A DNA stretch of 64,000 bases from Taenia hydatigena (taxonomy: Eukaryota; Platyhelminthes; Cestoda; Cyclophyllidea; Taeniidae), in NCBI GenBank assembly GCA_036345935.2, contig JADWOT020000006.1, positions 9,894,519 to 9,958,518 on the forward strand, written 5' to 3'. The notes under the pieces were generated by a model. It worked only from the letters and a program-made list of their open reading frames with translations. It was not told the origin of the DNA and ran no database searches. Below are positions 36,468 to 48,500 of the stretch, piece after piece; positions within the stretch are counted from its first letter, which is position 1, and the number at the start of each line of letters is the position of its first letter. Position numbers and translations under genes: made by a program.

Positions 36468-37719
36468 CTGAGGGTGATGTGAAAAGCGCGAGGCAAATTG
36501 ACTGCATTTGAAGATGGATGCATAAAATAAGCGGCCAGACTTCCATTTAATCACCGGCACCTTCACCTCTCACACCAATTTCACAACTTTACAGTCTGAA
36601 ACAAATATTGAGTAGTCTGATTGCTGTACAACTTTTGCAATTTCTAATTTAATTATTTTGGGACTCCATATTATAAAATACGGAAATATTTATCTGAGCA
36701 CAGCCTCATTTTCAAGTCTTTAGTGTGTTCGGCTCACTATTTCTAAAATAAATGGATAGAATTAAATTAGAGTTCGTAAAACTGTCAATTTTTAACAGCC
36801 TTCGTAATTTGTTTCTTTTAGTTGATGATTTGGAGGAAGTTGAACTAATCACAACTCACACATTGAATTATTAACTACTTCTCCGCAAATATTTTATGGT
36901 CTGACCACACATCGGTCCTACGTCCTTCTACCTAACGATTCTCGAATCTCACTTTCCACTGCATCGATTTTCCTTGCGCAATTCAAAGGCAACTTAGAAA
37001 GTAACTGTGGTGCGATTGCCGATAATTTATTACCATATACTTGCTCTTCCACGTATTGAATTTGCATTGTGATCAAGGGTTTACAGAACAACTTTATGTT
37101 TATTTTGGTTGAAACGATTTCGCTTAATCATTAACGCTTTAGGCACTCACAGGTTCGGTGCTTTCTATAACGCAATCAGATCTCGTTTGTTCAGATATTA
37201 GTGACCTACTTCATTAAAAGCAAAGTCGAATCACATCACGCATTTGGGCTGCTTTCAAGAGTACTTAGGCTTTTGCATCTAATGATTTACTAAGCAAACA
37301 TCTTTTCGTTTTTAAATTCTGCTAACAATAACCTTAAATGGTGGTAAATTAGCGGACCATATTAAATTAATGACTAATAACCATATTTCTAACAAGACCT
37401 TATGAATGCAGGAAAAAGCGGCAGCCTAGTGAATGATTCATCACTTTATTTCAAGCTAACTATTCAATAGCACTCTGATTGTTTTCTATTTGACTGGGCG
37501 TTTTGATGAATTATTTGTGTCGGAGAATGCATTTCTTTCGTGCACGCAATATCACCTTTTCATTGAAATGCGATCTTTTTAGGTACTACTATTTGTGATG
37601 TGCTAATCGGCATTGTTCCAAAATACTTTGCAAAAAGCATAGAATGATGATGCCCTAAGTGATACGATTGAATATATTTTATTTATTCATTTTGGGATGC
37701 TATAGAAGGTAAAACTCAC
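36468..37719. other. AT-rich, probable intron
   Basis: No open frame or motif worth calling between the two minus-strand exons. Confidence 0.4.
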
Positions 37720-37853
37720 ATTATTTAAACGGGGCTTGGATGGTTCCGCATTTGAAGACCATAAAATCATTATGTTGGACGACAGCAGCGGTGGTGACAC
37801 GCAAACATCATCGGGAGGGAGGGCCAGCGAATTGGCTTCGCGAAAGTTTGAGC
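37720..37853 (-). CDS. Probable exon of an unidentified minus-strand gene
   Basis: A 134-nt exon between a pyrimidine-rich acceptor (GGCTTGCCAG) and a perfect AAT|GTGAGT donor, reading SNFREANSLALPPDDVCVSP, then LLSSNIMILWSSNAE. The plus strand is also open here (SAFEDHKIIMLDDSSGGD), with an acceptor at CTATAG but no clear donor. I prefer the minus strand because both of its splice sites are good and the neighbouring exons lie on that strand. Confidence 0.4.
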
Positions 37854-39869
37854 CTGGCAAGCCAATGAAAACGCACTCGTTTCAGCCCGGAATGTCTTGT
37901 GAATACGCATGGGGAGCGCGTGTGTGGGTGCGTGTGTTTATACCTATGTCCACGCATCAGGTGAAGGCAGAGTCCCTTCTCATTAGAAATTACCTTTGTA
38001 TCCTTTCAGTATGACATTAGTTCCGTTATCCCTTCATAAGTTGCTGCGGGCTGTGACAAATGAGAAGTATACAGCAAAGCGTAGATTAATTTTGAATTCA
38101 GGTCGTGTCATTCCAATTTTTTGCCCTCTTTATAATGCTTGGTCAAATGTCATTCAAATGCTTCACCAATGGTTCACATGATCCCCGATTATTGTGCTGC
38201 TAGATTTACTCAGTCAGATCGCCGATCCATTGTGAGTGCAGAGTTATAATTGTTTTCGAGATTGAAACATTTGCTACTGCACATTTTGTCTCATGACAGC
38301 CGTCATTAGTCTCGTGAATGCTGCTGCTTTGCGAATTTCATGTCGTGTATTGTTTTGATTGATTTCACACCAGTAAATTTACGGTACGAAAGAGCGAAAG
38401 TGTAAGCCCTCTTTAGACCTTCGAGTATAGAGTAATGGGGTAAAATGTTTGAATCACGACTTTAAAAATGTGACAGCAGTTGATTTTTCACCAACCTTTG
38501 CTAACCTTAAATATTAAATACTAAAAAGTATTTATTTACAACGATTCTGGCTTGATGCCAATTAGCCTCATAAACTAAATGTTACTAATTTGTCAGGGCA
38601 TCATTTTAAAACTATGGTTACAATTTATAAAATTGCCTCTGGAATTTTAGTTCTGCATATGTCTGAGTTAATTTAAGCAGAAATATTGACGTTAGGCTGC
38701 AATTTAAAGTGGCGTGAGAAAAGAACTGGGGCACTGGCATTTGCTTTCTAATGTGCTTCGTTACTATGAATTATAGTAAATTTATGCGTTTATCTTTCCA
38801 TTCCAAGCCGAAGTGAAGCAGGAGCTTTCAGCAAAACGCTTAGGGAAAAAATAAAACACTTCAATGTTTTCCTAGCTTCTTCATCAGTTCAGCCTAATTT
38901 TGCACTGAACCGAGGTTATGGCCCATCAACATGGAGGTGCACTTTCAATGAGGTAGGGAACATGATCTCAAACACTGTATTCATAATAAATCCGTAAAAG
39001 ATACTTTTTGCCACAAACTGGTGCTAAAAGCTTCAAATATCATAAAATAAAGCATGGCAAATCCTGAAAAGCATAGCGCGGTTCTTATGCTATTCTTAAA
39101 CAACTCCTATTTCTAAACAAATTCACTAACAACCCAATTTACCATGTGTCTGGACAAAGAATTCAGCTTACATAAAATGCATCAATTGATGTACTAAAGT
39201 AGTCCGCTCATGAAATCCTCTCTTCCAGAGAAGCCCGGCTGATCTTAATCACCTCCTTCCCACAGGCACCTTCTGCTGCGATATCATCCACTTAAACTTT
39301 CTGCAACTAATTTATTAAGGGCCAAAAAACTAATTTTAGTCATGTAAATCTTCTTGTACACAACCATACTTTATAAGCTTAGCAACTTTACATATACCTG
39401 TGTCTCAACAGCCAAAAATAAGTCCACCTAATAAATACAATAGAGTTTCTCAAATTCTGGCTAGAACCGATCGGTTACTAAGTTAATTGCCCCAAACATT
39501 AAATAAAGTGGTGCGTGAATCCTATTTGAGGGTGTATAATTATCAATAAATTATCAAGGCTATGTCGTGACGCTATTCACATGCGGTGATGGTAACATTA
39601 ACCGAAAAACCACACTCCATAAAATTCTGTCCCAACTTCTAGTAAAAAGGTAAGTCGGATTTGATAAAAAAATTCGGCATGCGAAGTGCCACCTCAAACT
39701 ATTATTTACGATTAAACAAGAAAAGAACAAACGATATTAAGAATTAATAATAGATAAGTAGCATTCTAAAAGGATTAAAAAAATTGCGCTTGAGTTGCCA
39801 CAAAGGATTCGCCAGTTATCCATTGCATAATATCAAGCTTTAAGCAGGGGATGCCAAAATTTGCAAAAA
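37854..39869. other. Intergenic, nothing recognised
   Basis: AT-rich flank of the giant palindrome. The last 30 bp contain an imperfect duplication (GGGATGCCAAAATTTGCA beside GATGCCAAATGTTGCA) that makes the outer palindrome border slightly ambiguous. Confidence 0.45.
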
Positions 39870-42800
39870 GATGCCAAATGTTGCAGGTGCATTCGTAGGT
39901 GAAAAGGCATGATGTTTGGGCCATCAGACCTAATGTAAACAACCGTCAGTCTATGGACAACACATGGTAATCGTTGCACCTCCACCCAGACCTTCCCTAT
40001 TGCCCTCGAGCGTGGGTTGGAACAGTTGTTTTTGATAAATGCAAATATAAATTCTAAGACCCTTAGAGGGGAATCCTGTTGTATAAACACTAAAGTGATA
40101 GAGGTGTTGGCGTAGACACCAGCGAGAGGTTGCGAGAAGACACGCTTTCGTGAGATTTCCATGTGTCCAAGGTTCAGTTGAAGTGAAGTTCTTGATTACT
40201 GCTAACAAAGTTCGTATCTTCTCTGTAAGGCACAAAATCCCTTTCGAGAGTCACTGTCTGGCCTAACTTAACTCAGCTACCAATAACTCCAATCAACTTT
40301 TAAATACTTTATTGCGCGTCGACCTCGTCAGCCGTACCTTCTCCACCTCAAGGTGGCCCCGAAAGGAGGCGGGAAAGCTTTTGGTAACTTGTCGTATTCT
40401 TTGTGACAGGCCAAATCCACCATTGCATATCAGATTTAAAATATCAAGTTGCTCGGCCTTGCTGTACTTTTCCTACACTGGCACCTACAATCAACGAGAT
40501 CTCATGTTATTTGCTTCCTTATCTGTGAGCTCCTAGGTGATTCTCTCGCTTTGTCAGCAAAATATGAGAAAAAGCATCGCTTCAACAAGGGCTGGTTGAT
40601 TTGAGAGGTCCTAGGGACTGTTTGTAAGTAAATTGTTGGCAACTAGTAGACCGGAGTGCATTGGTGATGTTGTCTCGTCAGTCCGTACAACTATTGTATG
40701 AAGGTGGGAGATGCTGAGTGGCTTGAAATGCCTTGTTAATAGCGATGGTGACCACACCCTTAATACATTGCAACTAATCCAATGTGGCATATTTATTTGC
40801 CTATGCTCAAGTGCCGTCGTCGAAATCTTCTCACACACAGCTCCCAAGCAAGGACTGCATTTCACCAGAACTTTAACTTCCTACTCCCTATGCTTGATGG
40901 CACATGGGTTCCAAGCCCTCTGGCAAGCTTGCCGCCTGTAATGAAGATTGTATGTATTGAGAATACGCAATTCCGTTGCTTTTGTTGGACCAAAGCTATT
41001 GCCTACTTTAAACAAGCCCTTGTACCTTATTTTTGCATTATTTAGCATCACTAAGAGAAATTCACTCCGCAAACTTACATGCTTCAAGCTTGAGAACAAA
41101 GGAATCATTATAAATTTCCCCCAGGTGCACCAAAGAGGAAAGTTAATGGGTGTAAATTTCAGAAGTTATGTGCAGAACTCCGTCAATTAATAAACTATGG
41201 TAAAAGAAGTTTTCGGCAGCTTATGGCACCTCCAGCACCGATAGGTCTTGTTGGGAAAAATTCTCAGGATTTGGCATTCAAGCCGACGGAATCAGGTTGG
41301 CATCCTATTTGGAAAGCTACCCTTGCAAAGAAAGGCGCTTCCAAAGTTAGCAGCATCAAGGGAACTAACAACAGCTCGGGAATTGCAACGCAGAAATTGT
41401 GACTATGAACTTACTCATTCGACCGCATTTTCTCAAGAAAAGTTGCCCTTACACTTGGACAACTTCTATTTGGTTGTGATGACCGAGCTATGGCTGAAGT
41501 ACAGCGATGCGTTAATGTTGCCAAACGCGTTGATAATGTCTGCTTCAAAGATGCTCCCCACCTCCTACTTCCACCTCCAATTTGAGAATTTATCGGCAAT
41601 CCCGTGTCTCTCACACATCGACTCCTCGGTCACGCTTCTACCACCTGGCACCGAGGTTCATTCCATCGCCCTCCGTGTTTAACATGAGCCTTCTTTCAAA
41701 GCGCAGTTCCAGTTAACGTTGTCTCACATTAGTCGGTGCTAATGTAATTGCCAAACACTTAATTCTTCCCAACAGTGTGACTATTTACCTTCCACCAACA
41801 ATCAGCAATTAGCAAGGGACAACTTTATCGGAAATGACCATAAGTTGTCATTTGCCACTAAAATGTCATTGAAGACCGTATAAGGCGAGCAACTTCCATC
41901 CACCCTGAAGTTGGTAGTGATGTCCATTGGAGAGTGGATGTCAGACCCGCTTTGGCACAACCGCAGTCAAACAAGACACTACATGTAAACCCTTAGCGCA
42001 GATTACAGGCAGTAAGCAAACACCGATGTTGAAATGCAAGCCTTCAGGCTAAGCAACTAAACAATCTCAAGCTATGCTTGTATACTTTTGTCAAGATTTT
42101 GAATGAATTAACAGAAATATCTGCCATTTGAGGGCATCTTGCAGATCGTCTGCGCTATCCAAAGCAGACGTAGGCAACCTTATGATTGACATTACAAAAC
42201 TAAATACTTTTTGTCACAAGAAGATGTTGCTTGTTCAACTCGCCTACCAAAGAGGTCCTCTTAATGCTGCCATCTTTGAACATCTGTTCGTTCCTACTCA
42301 AATCGTGTGCTTTGGACACAGCCTACCAGTTAGCAGTTTGCCATCTCAAGATTTTCCCAATCCCTAAAAAACGAATGGAGCCATGAGTGGAAAATCGCCA
42401 AACAGTTTTGCTAGAGTGTCTTCCATCAACCGACTTCAGGTAGCTGCAATTGTTGGGAATCCGTTAGAAGTTTGTCGCGCGTTCTGCGAAAGCTTCCTTT
42501 TTCTTAAAAAACACATTATACTTTTTGTCGAGCGGTTCATTAAGTTCAGATTCAAGCAGCAGCAATCACAATTTCTGCTAAGGTCATAACAACATCGGAA
42601 AGCGTGCTTTTGTGGAAGGAAAAGGCAACTGGGGAATTGAAGAAGTCTGAAGACCGTGGCGACTTTTCTTATCAGACATCCGACGCTTGGGCACATGCAA
42701 ACACAATCGGTCTACCACTCCTCGGTGTAAAACGCACTCAAGCACTTTTACTTTCTACATTCAATTTAAGATTTTTGTAGCAATTTATGGAGACCTGAGC

Positions 42801-45290
42801 TACACGTTGATGTTCAGCTTCTCTCACCCCATAGATTTGAGACACACGAGTTGAGCACACAACTAATTTCATCATCTTTCTTCCATCATCGGCATTGTTA
42901 GTGAGTCGCGTCGTTTTTCTGTGGCGTGGCGTTGTGGAATGTGTAATGCAGCCATTCAGCAGGGACATCACTGCGGCATTGTATTACTTGTACCAGTTGA
43001 TCTAGTTTCATTGACACACTTTCTTCGAATGGATGCTATTACATGTATGGCTTCACCAACAACTTCGTGTGAAAAGCACCTTTCCCAAACACACAGATAT
43101 CGTTCAAAATGTATCCTACTTAACGAATCCTACATCCATGAGTGATGGATAATTAGTGTGCTAAGACCTTGATTTAAAAGAAAGAAAAGCCAGTAAATTT
43201 CGTGCAAGTGCTACATTATTTTTGGTTTCGTACAAAACCAAAGTATCTACGTTGTTAAAGGAGCTATAGTTGCTGTTTCTAACTCTACCCATTCATCCAA
43301 TGACCGTACTATCGAAGTCAATATTTGTAGGGTTGTCGTTTGCGTAGAACTAACATGTCCAAGCAATGCGCAACTACTGTTAAATTTTGTAGTGATTTAC
43401 AAAGTGTCCGAGATAATTAAAGGAAAGTTAACAACCCTTGCCAATGCACGCAAATTCGTTTGACCAATCCTCCATGCCATCCAGTCTACACTAAGGACTC
43501 GTGGTGACCTCTGAAAGCGGCCGGATTGATAGCTCTCTATGAACTTTGGTGCTTCATGCGCGTGAAGCCAGACAATAAGGAGCCCAAGTACCGAGGCGAA
43601 ACGATTTAACATGTGACCACCACAAAGTGAGGCACTGCAAGTTACGAAGCATGCGAATCAGAACATCACAACCTATTATAGGTTAATTTTTCCCAAAATT
43701 TAACAATATGGTAGTAAAATAAGTGGGAAATGGATGAGTGGCAGATGGAAAAAGAACATGACGTTTAATTGTACGTCCCGCATTGATTGTTAGCTTGATC
43801 AAAAATGAGAAAGTTGCTTTACGAGGAAGTGCATCCGTATAATCGAAAACCCGTAGCATGCTTTTATAGGAGAAGACCCAACGCAGATGCCGTTGGGAAC
43901 GTTTATTAGAAGAGAGGACTTGCTCCTGAGCTCATTGGTTGCTAGCTGGAGGTGCAGTCACTCCCTTTTTCATCCGCTTAACGGCAACAAAATGAGGGAG
44001 CCCCATCTCCTCTCGTCACTCCGACTACCGAAAAATCGAATTTGTATATTCTACCTTATTCGTTGATGGTAGGTGCTCATCATCGAATAGGCGGCACAAA
44101 TAATCTCCCCACCCCCCATTTCAAAGTGGCACATATAAAGTGTATTGACTTTCCTACCACTTTACTACAGTAAACACAACAGCGATGATCAGCGTTATTG
44201 GGTGCCAACTATTTTGCTTGATCGACCTGCTGGCCAGCTCAACTGTGACCCTCCTACCATGGCATAAGGACTTGGTGCTGAAGGAATTCGTCTTATCGCT
44301 CATGATGACCACACTTCACAGTCATGAAATGAGCCTCGCCAAAGTCTACCCAGCTGTACTGCAAATCCAAATTGAAGAAAGGCCGATATGTCAAGCCGGT
44401 TGTTTCGGGTATGGCAAATGAAAGGAAATGGGCCGTGCACCCGAAGGTCTCATCAACGGATCTTGTAAAGCAGGACTTCACAACTGATACGAATCCATTG
44501 CCTTCGTTACTAAAACGAAGAAGATTTGGATTAGAGAACCAATGAAATTGACCATCAAATAATAACAATAACCATCTTTACTCAAGAGTTCCACGTAAAC
44601 CAGATTTATAGGCCATGTCAAATTCAGCGACGCTTCGTCACCTTCTTCTTTTCACAGGCACAACCTGCCTAGTGTGTTGAGGTGCCGCCTGGCAGATGCC
44701 TGTCTCTGACAGAGCGATCCACTGCCAAAACGGTCCCAGGCACAGCCTCGGTGCTGACACCACTCGACTTATCTTGTCGTCTTGTGACAGCCAAAGGGAG
44801 GGAAAAACAATTAGCCGCACTGATTATTTCAGCTCTGCTTCTCACCACGCATGAAATATTTATGCTGCGTTAAGCTGGGTAACAAATCACCAATGTCATC
44901 ACACGCAAACGGCATCTGCAGAACACACACACACACACCCAAACGAACAATTTGGCGGTAAATGATCCCTTAACTGCAGCAATATTTTCTCCTCACAGGT
45001 CTCATTATCTCAAGTCGTCCACCAATCTAGCCAGAACCATGCTGTCACGTGTGCAGATCCGATGTATTAACTACACAGTGTTTCGTTATGTAAATGAATC
45101 GGTGAATGAACTGCGTTAGGGTCGTCGTCGTTGTCGTGCTGTGACTCTCAAACGAGTTGCGCCATAAGTTTGCAGGAGGCAATTATGGCTTAACTTACGG
45201 TGTTGTCTACGTTGTTTAATGTTGCCTTGTACCAAAATCTAATAAATGGGACGTTGGAAAGTGCTCTGCTGTTTTTGAGCATTCGCCAGT
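39870..45290 (+). repeat. Left arm of giant inverted repeat (5,421 bp)
   Basis: Every base pairs with the right arm by the rule left + right = 90,866 from 39870/50996 to 45290/45576, with no insertion or deletion in the parts compared. I found about ten single-base differences, for example at 41422/49444. The arm is GC-richer than its flanks. It holds many short open frames, none intact or recognised, and a degenerate frame at 40782-41682. No LTR, TRIM element or target-site duplication borders it. It could be a recent inverted duplication, a foldback element, or an assembly artefact. Confidence 0.97.
40782..41682 (+). pseudogene. Decayed reading frame in the left palindrome arm
   Basis: One frame is almost continuous for about 300 codons but is broken by some seven stops, several of them TGA. 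Between stops it reads like protein: SSQARTAFHQNFNFLLPMLD, FPPGAPKRKVNGCKFQKLCA, MAPPAPIGLVGKNSQDLAFK, VALTLGQLLFGCDDRAMAEV and NPVSLTHRLLGHASTTWHRG. A second coding-like stretch in the same direction lies near 42560-42770 (SESVLLWKEKATGELKKSED). No family is recognised. Introns could explain some stops, but I found no consistent splice sites, so I treat it as a dead gene or transposon remnant. Confidence 0.35.
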
Positions 45291-45575
45291 TACTTTCTAT
45301 TCATGCAAATTTTAACTGTGAAAATGAGTCTACTAAATCCTCGACGTTGCATGCGGTATGATTGATAATTCGCAGCAGGTATTTGGGTCGGCTTATAAAA
45401 GCAACGGCCTCTCTTGCCAATGCTTCATGGATTATGCATAAAGCGTTCCACATTCACAGACTGTGTGGCAGTTTATGATGCCCAGCTAAACACTAGGTAA
45501 CCACATTATCTCTATTATAATCTGTTCGACCTGAAATTTGTTGATTCGCAAAAAATAATTCTAGGATATCTAGCC
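45291..45575. other. Single-copy spacer of the giant palindrome (285 bp)
   Basis: Unique AT-rich sequence between the two arms. It holds no ORF and no motif I recognise. Because it does not pair with itself, a folded strand would form a 285-nt loop on a 5.4-kb stem. Confidence 0.9.
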
Positions 45576-48500
45576 ACTGGCGAATGCTCAAAAACAGCAG
45601 AGCACTTTCCAACGTCCCATTTATTGGATTTTGGTACAAGGCAACATTAAACAACGTAGACAACACCGTAAGTTAAGCCATAATTGCCTCCTGCAAACTT
45701 ATGGCGCAACTCGTTTGAGAGTCATAGCACGACAACGACGACGACCCTAACGCAGTTCATTCACCGATTCATTTACATAACGAAACACTGTGTAGTTAAT
45801 ACATCGGATCTGCACACGTGACAGCATGGTTCTGGCTAGATTGGTGGACGACTTGAGATAATGAGACCTGTGAGGAGAAAATATTGCTGCAGTTAAGGGA
45901 TCATTTACCGCCAAATTGTTCGTTTGGGTGTGTGTGTGTGTGTTCTGCAGATGCCGTTTGCGTGTGATGACATTGGTGATTTGTTACCCAGCTTAACGCA
46001 GCATAAATATTTCATGCGTGGTGAGAAGCAGAGCTGAAATAATCAGTGCGGCTAATTGTTTTTCCCTCCCTTTGGCTGTCACAAGACGACAAGATAAGTC
46101 GAGTGGTGTCAGCACCGAGGCTGTGCCTGGGACCGTTTTGGCAGTGGATCGCTCTGTCAGAGACAGGCATCTGCCAGGCGGCACCTCAACACACTAGGCA
46201 GGTTGTGCCTGTGAAAAGAAGAAGGTGACGAAGCGTCGCTGAATTTGACATGGCCTATAAATCTGGTTTACGTGGAACTCTTGAGTAAAGATGGTTATTG
46301 TTATTATTTGATGGTCAATTTCATTGGTTCTCTAATCCAAATCTTCTTCGTTTTAGTAACGAAGGCAATGGATTCGTATCAGTTGTGAAGTCCTGCTTTA
46401 CAAGATCCGTTGATGAGACCTTCGGGTGCACGGCCCATTTCCTTTCATTTGCCATACCCGAAACAACCGGCTTGACATATCGGCCTTTCTTCAATTTGGA
46501 TTTGCAGTACAGCTGGGTAGACTTTGGCGAGGCTCATTTCATGACTGTGAAGTGTGGTCATCATGAGCGATAAGACGAATTCCTTCAGCACCAAGTCCTT
46601 ATGCCATGGTAGGAGGGTCACAGTTGAGCTGGCCAGCAGGTCGATCAAGCAAAATAGTTGGCACCCAATAACGCTGATCATCGCTGTTGTGTTTACTGTA
46701 GTAAAGTGGTAGGAAAGTCAATACACTTTATATGTGCCACTTTGAAATGGGGGGTGGGGAGATTATTTGTGCCGCCTATTCGATGATGAGCACCTACCAT
46801 CAACGAATAAGGTAGAATATACAAATTCGATTTTTCGGTAGTCGGAGTGACGAGAGGAGATGGGGCTCCCTCATTTTATTGCCGTTAAGCGGATGAAAAA
46901 GGGAGTGACTGCACCTCCAGCTAGCAACCAATGAGCTCAGGAGCAAGTCCTTTCTTCTAATAAACGTTCCCAACGGCATCTGCGTTGGGTCTTCTCCTAT
47001 AAAAGCATGCTACGGGTTTTCGATTATACGGATGCACTTCCTCGTAAAGCAACTTTCTCATTTTTGATCAAGCTAACAATCAATGCGGGACGTACAATTA
47101 AACGTCATGTTCTTTTTCCATCTGCCACTCATCCATTTCCCACTTATTTTATTACCATATTGTTAAATTTTGGGAAAAATTAACCTATAATAGGTTGTGA
47201 TGTTCTGATTCGCATGCTTCGTAACTTGCAGTGCCTCGCTTTGTGGTGGTCACATGTTAAATCGTTTCGCCTCGGTACTTGGGCTCCTTATTGTCTGGCT
47301 TCACGCGCATGAAGCACCAAAGTTCATAGAGAGCTATCAATCCGGCCGCTTTCAGAGGTCACCACGAGTCCTTAGTGTAGACTGGATGGCATGGAGGATT
47401 GGTCAAACGAATTTGCGTGCATTGGCAAGGGTTGTTAACTTTCCTTTAATTATCTCGGACACTTTGTAAATCACTACAAAATTTAACAGTAGTTGCGCAT
47501 TGCTTGGACATGTTAGTTCTACGCAAACGACAACCCTACAAATAATGACTTCGATAGTACGGTCATTGGATGAATGGGTAGAGTTAGAAACAGCAACTAT
47601 AGCTCCTTTAACAACGTAGATACTTTGGTTTTGTACGAAACCAAAAATAATGTAGCACTTGCACGAAATTTACTGGCTTATCTTTCTTTTAAATCAAGGT
47701 CTTAGCACACTAATTATCCATCACTCATGGATGTAGGATTCGTTAAGTAGGATACATTTTGAACGATATCTGTGTGTTTGGGAAAGGTGCTTTTCACACG
47801 AAGTTGTTGGTGAAGCCATACATGTAATAGCATCCATTCGAAGAAAGTGTGTCAATGAAACTAGATCAACTGGTACAAGTAATACAATGCCGCAGTGATG
47901 TCCCTGCTGAATGGCTGCATTACACATTCCACAACGCCACGCCACAGAAAAACGACGCGACTCACTAACAATGCCGATGATGGAAGAAAGATGATGAAAT
48001 TAGTTGTGTGCTCAACTCGTGTGTCTCAAATCTATGGGGTGAGAGAAGCTGAACATCAACGTGTAGCTCAGGTCTCCATAAATTGCTACAAAAATCTTAA
48101 ATTGAATGTAGAAAGTAAAAGTGCTTGAGTGCGTTTTACACCGAGGAGTGGTAGACCGATTGTGTTTGCATGTGCCCAAGCGTCGGATGTCTGATAAGAA
48201 AAGTCGCCACGGTCTTCAGACTTCTTCAATTCCCCAGTTGCCTTTTCCTTCCACAAAAGCACGCTTTCCGATGTTGTTATGACCTTAGCAGAAATTGTGA
48301 TTGCTGCTGCTTGAATCTGAACTTAATGAACCGCTCGACAAAAAGTATAATGTGTTTTTTAAGAAAAAGGAAGCTTTCGCAGAACGCGCGACAAACTTCT
48401 AACGGATTCCCAACAATTGCAGCTACCTGAAGTCGGTTGATGGAAGACACTCTAGCAAAACTGTTTGGCGATTTTCCACTCATGGCTCCATTCGTTTTTT

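Noticed and set aside
37736..38014. Plus-strand 92-codon frame as a gene or exon
   Set aside because: It lacks a clear donor, while the minus strand over the same bases has a strong acceptor and a perfect GTGAGT donor in line with neighbouring exons.
44900..44940. (CA)n run near the palindrome centre as a regulatory or origin signal
   Set aside because: It is a short microsatellite present in both arms, with nothing else to support a function.
46298..46680. Possible Ty3/gypsy reverse transcriptase remnant (FNLDLQYSWVD...VLMPW) on the outward strand of the palindrome arms
   Set aside because: A loose spacing match to LDLxxGYWQ...VMPFG exists, but stops interrupt it, the catalytic YxDD box is absent, and the better decayed frame in the arm runs the opposite way.
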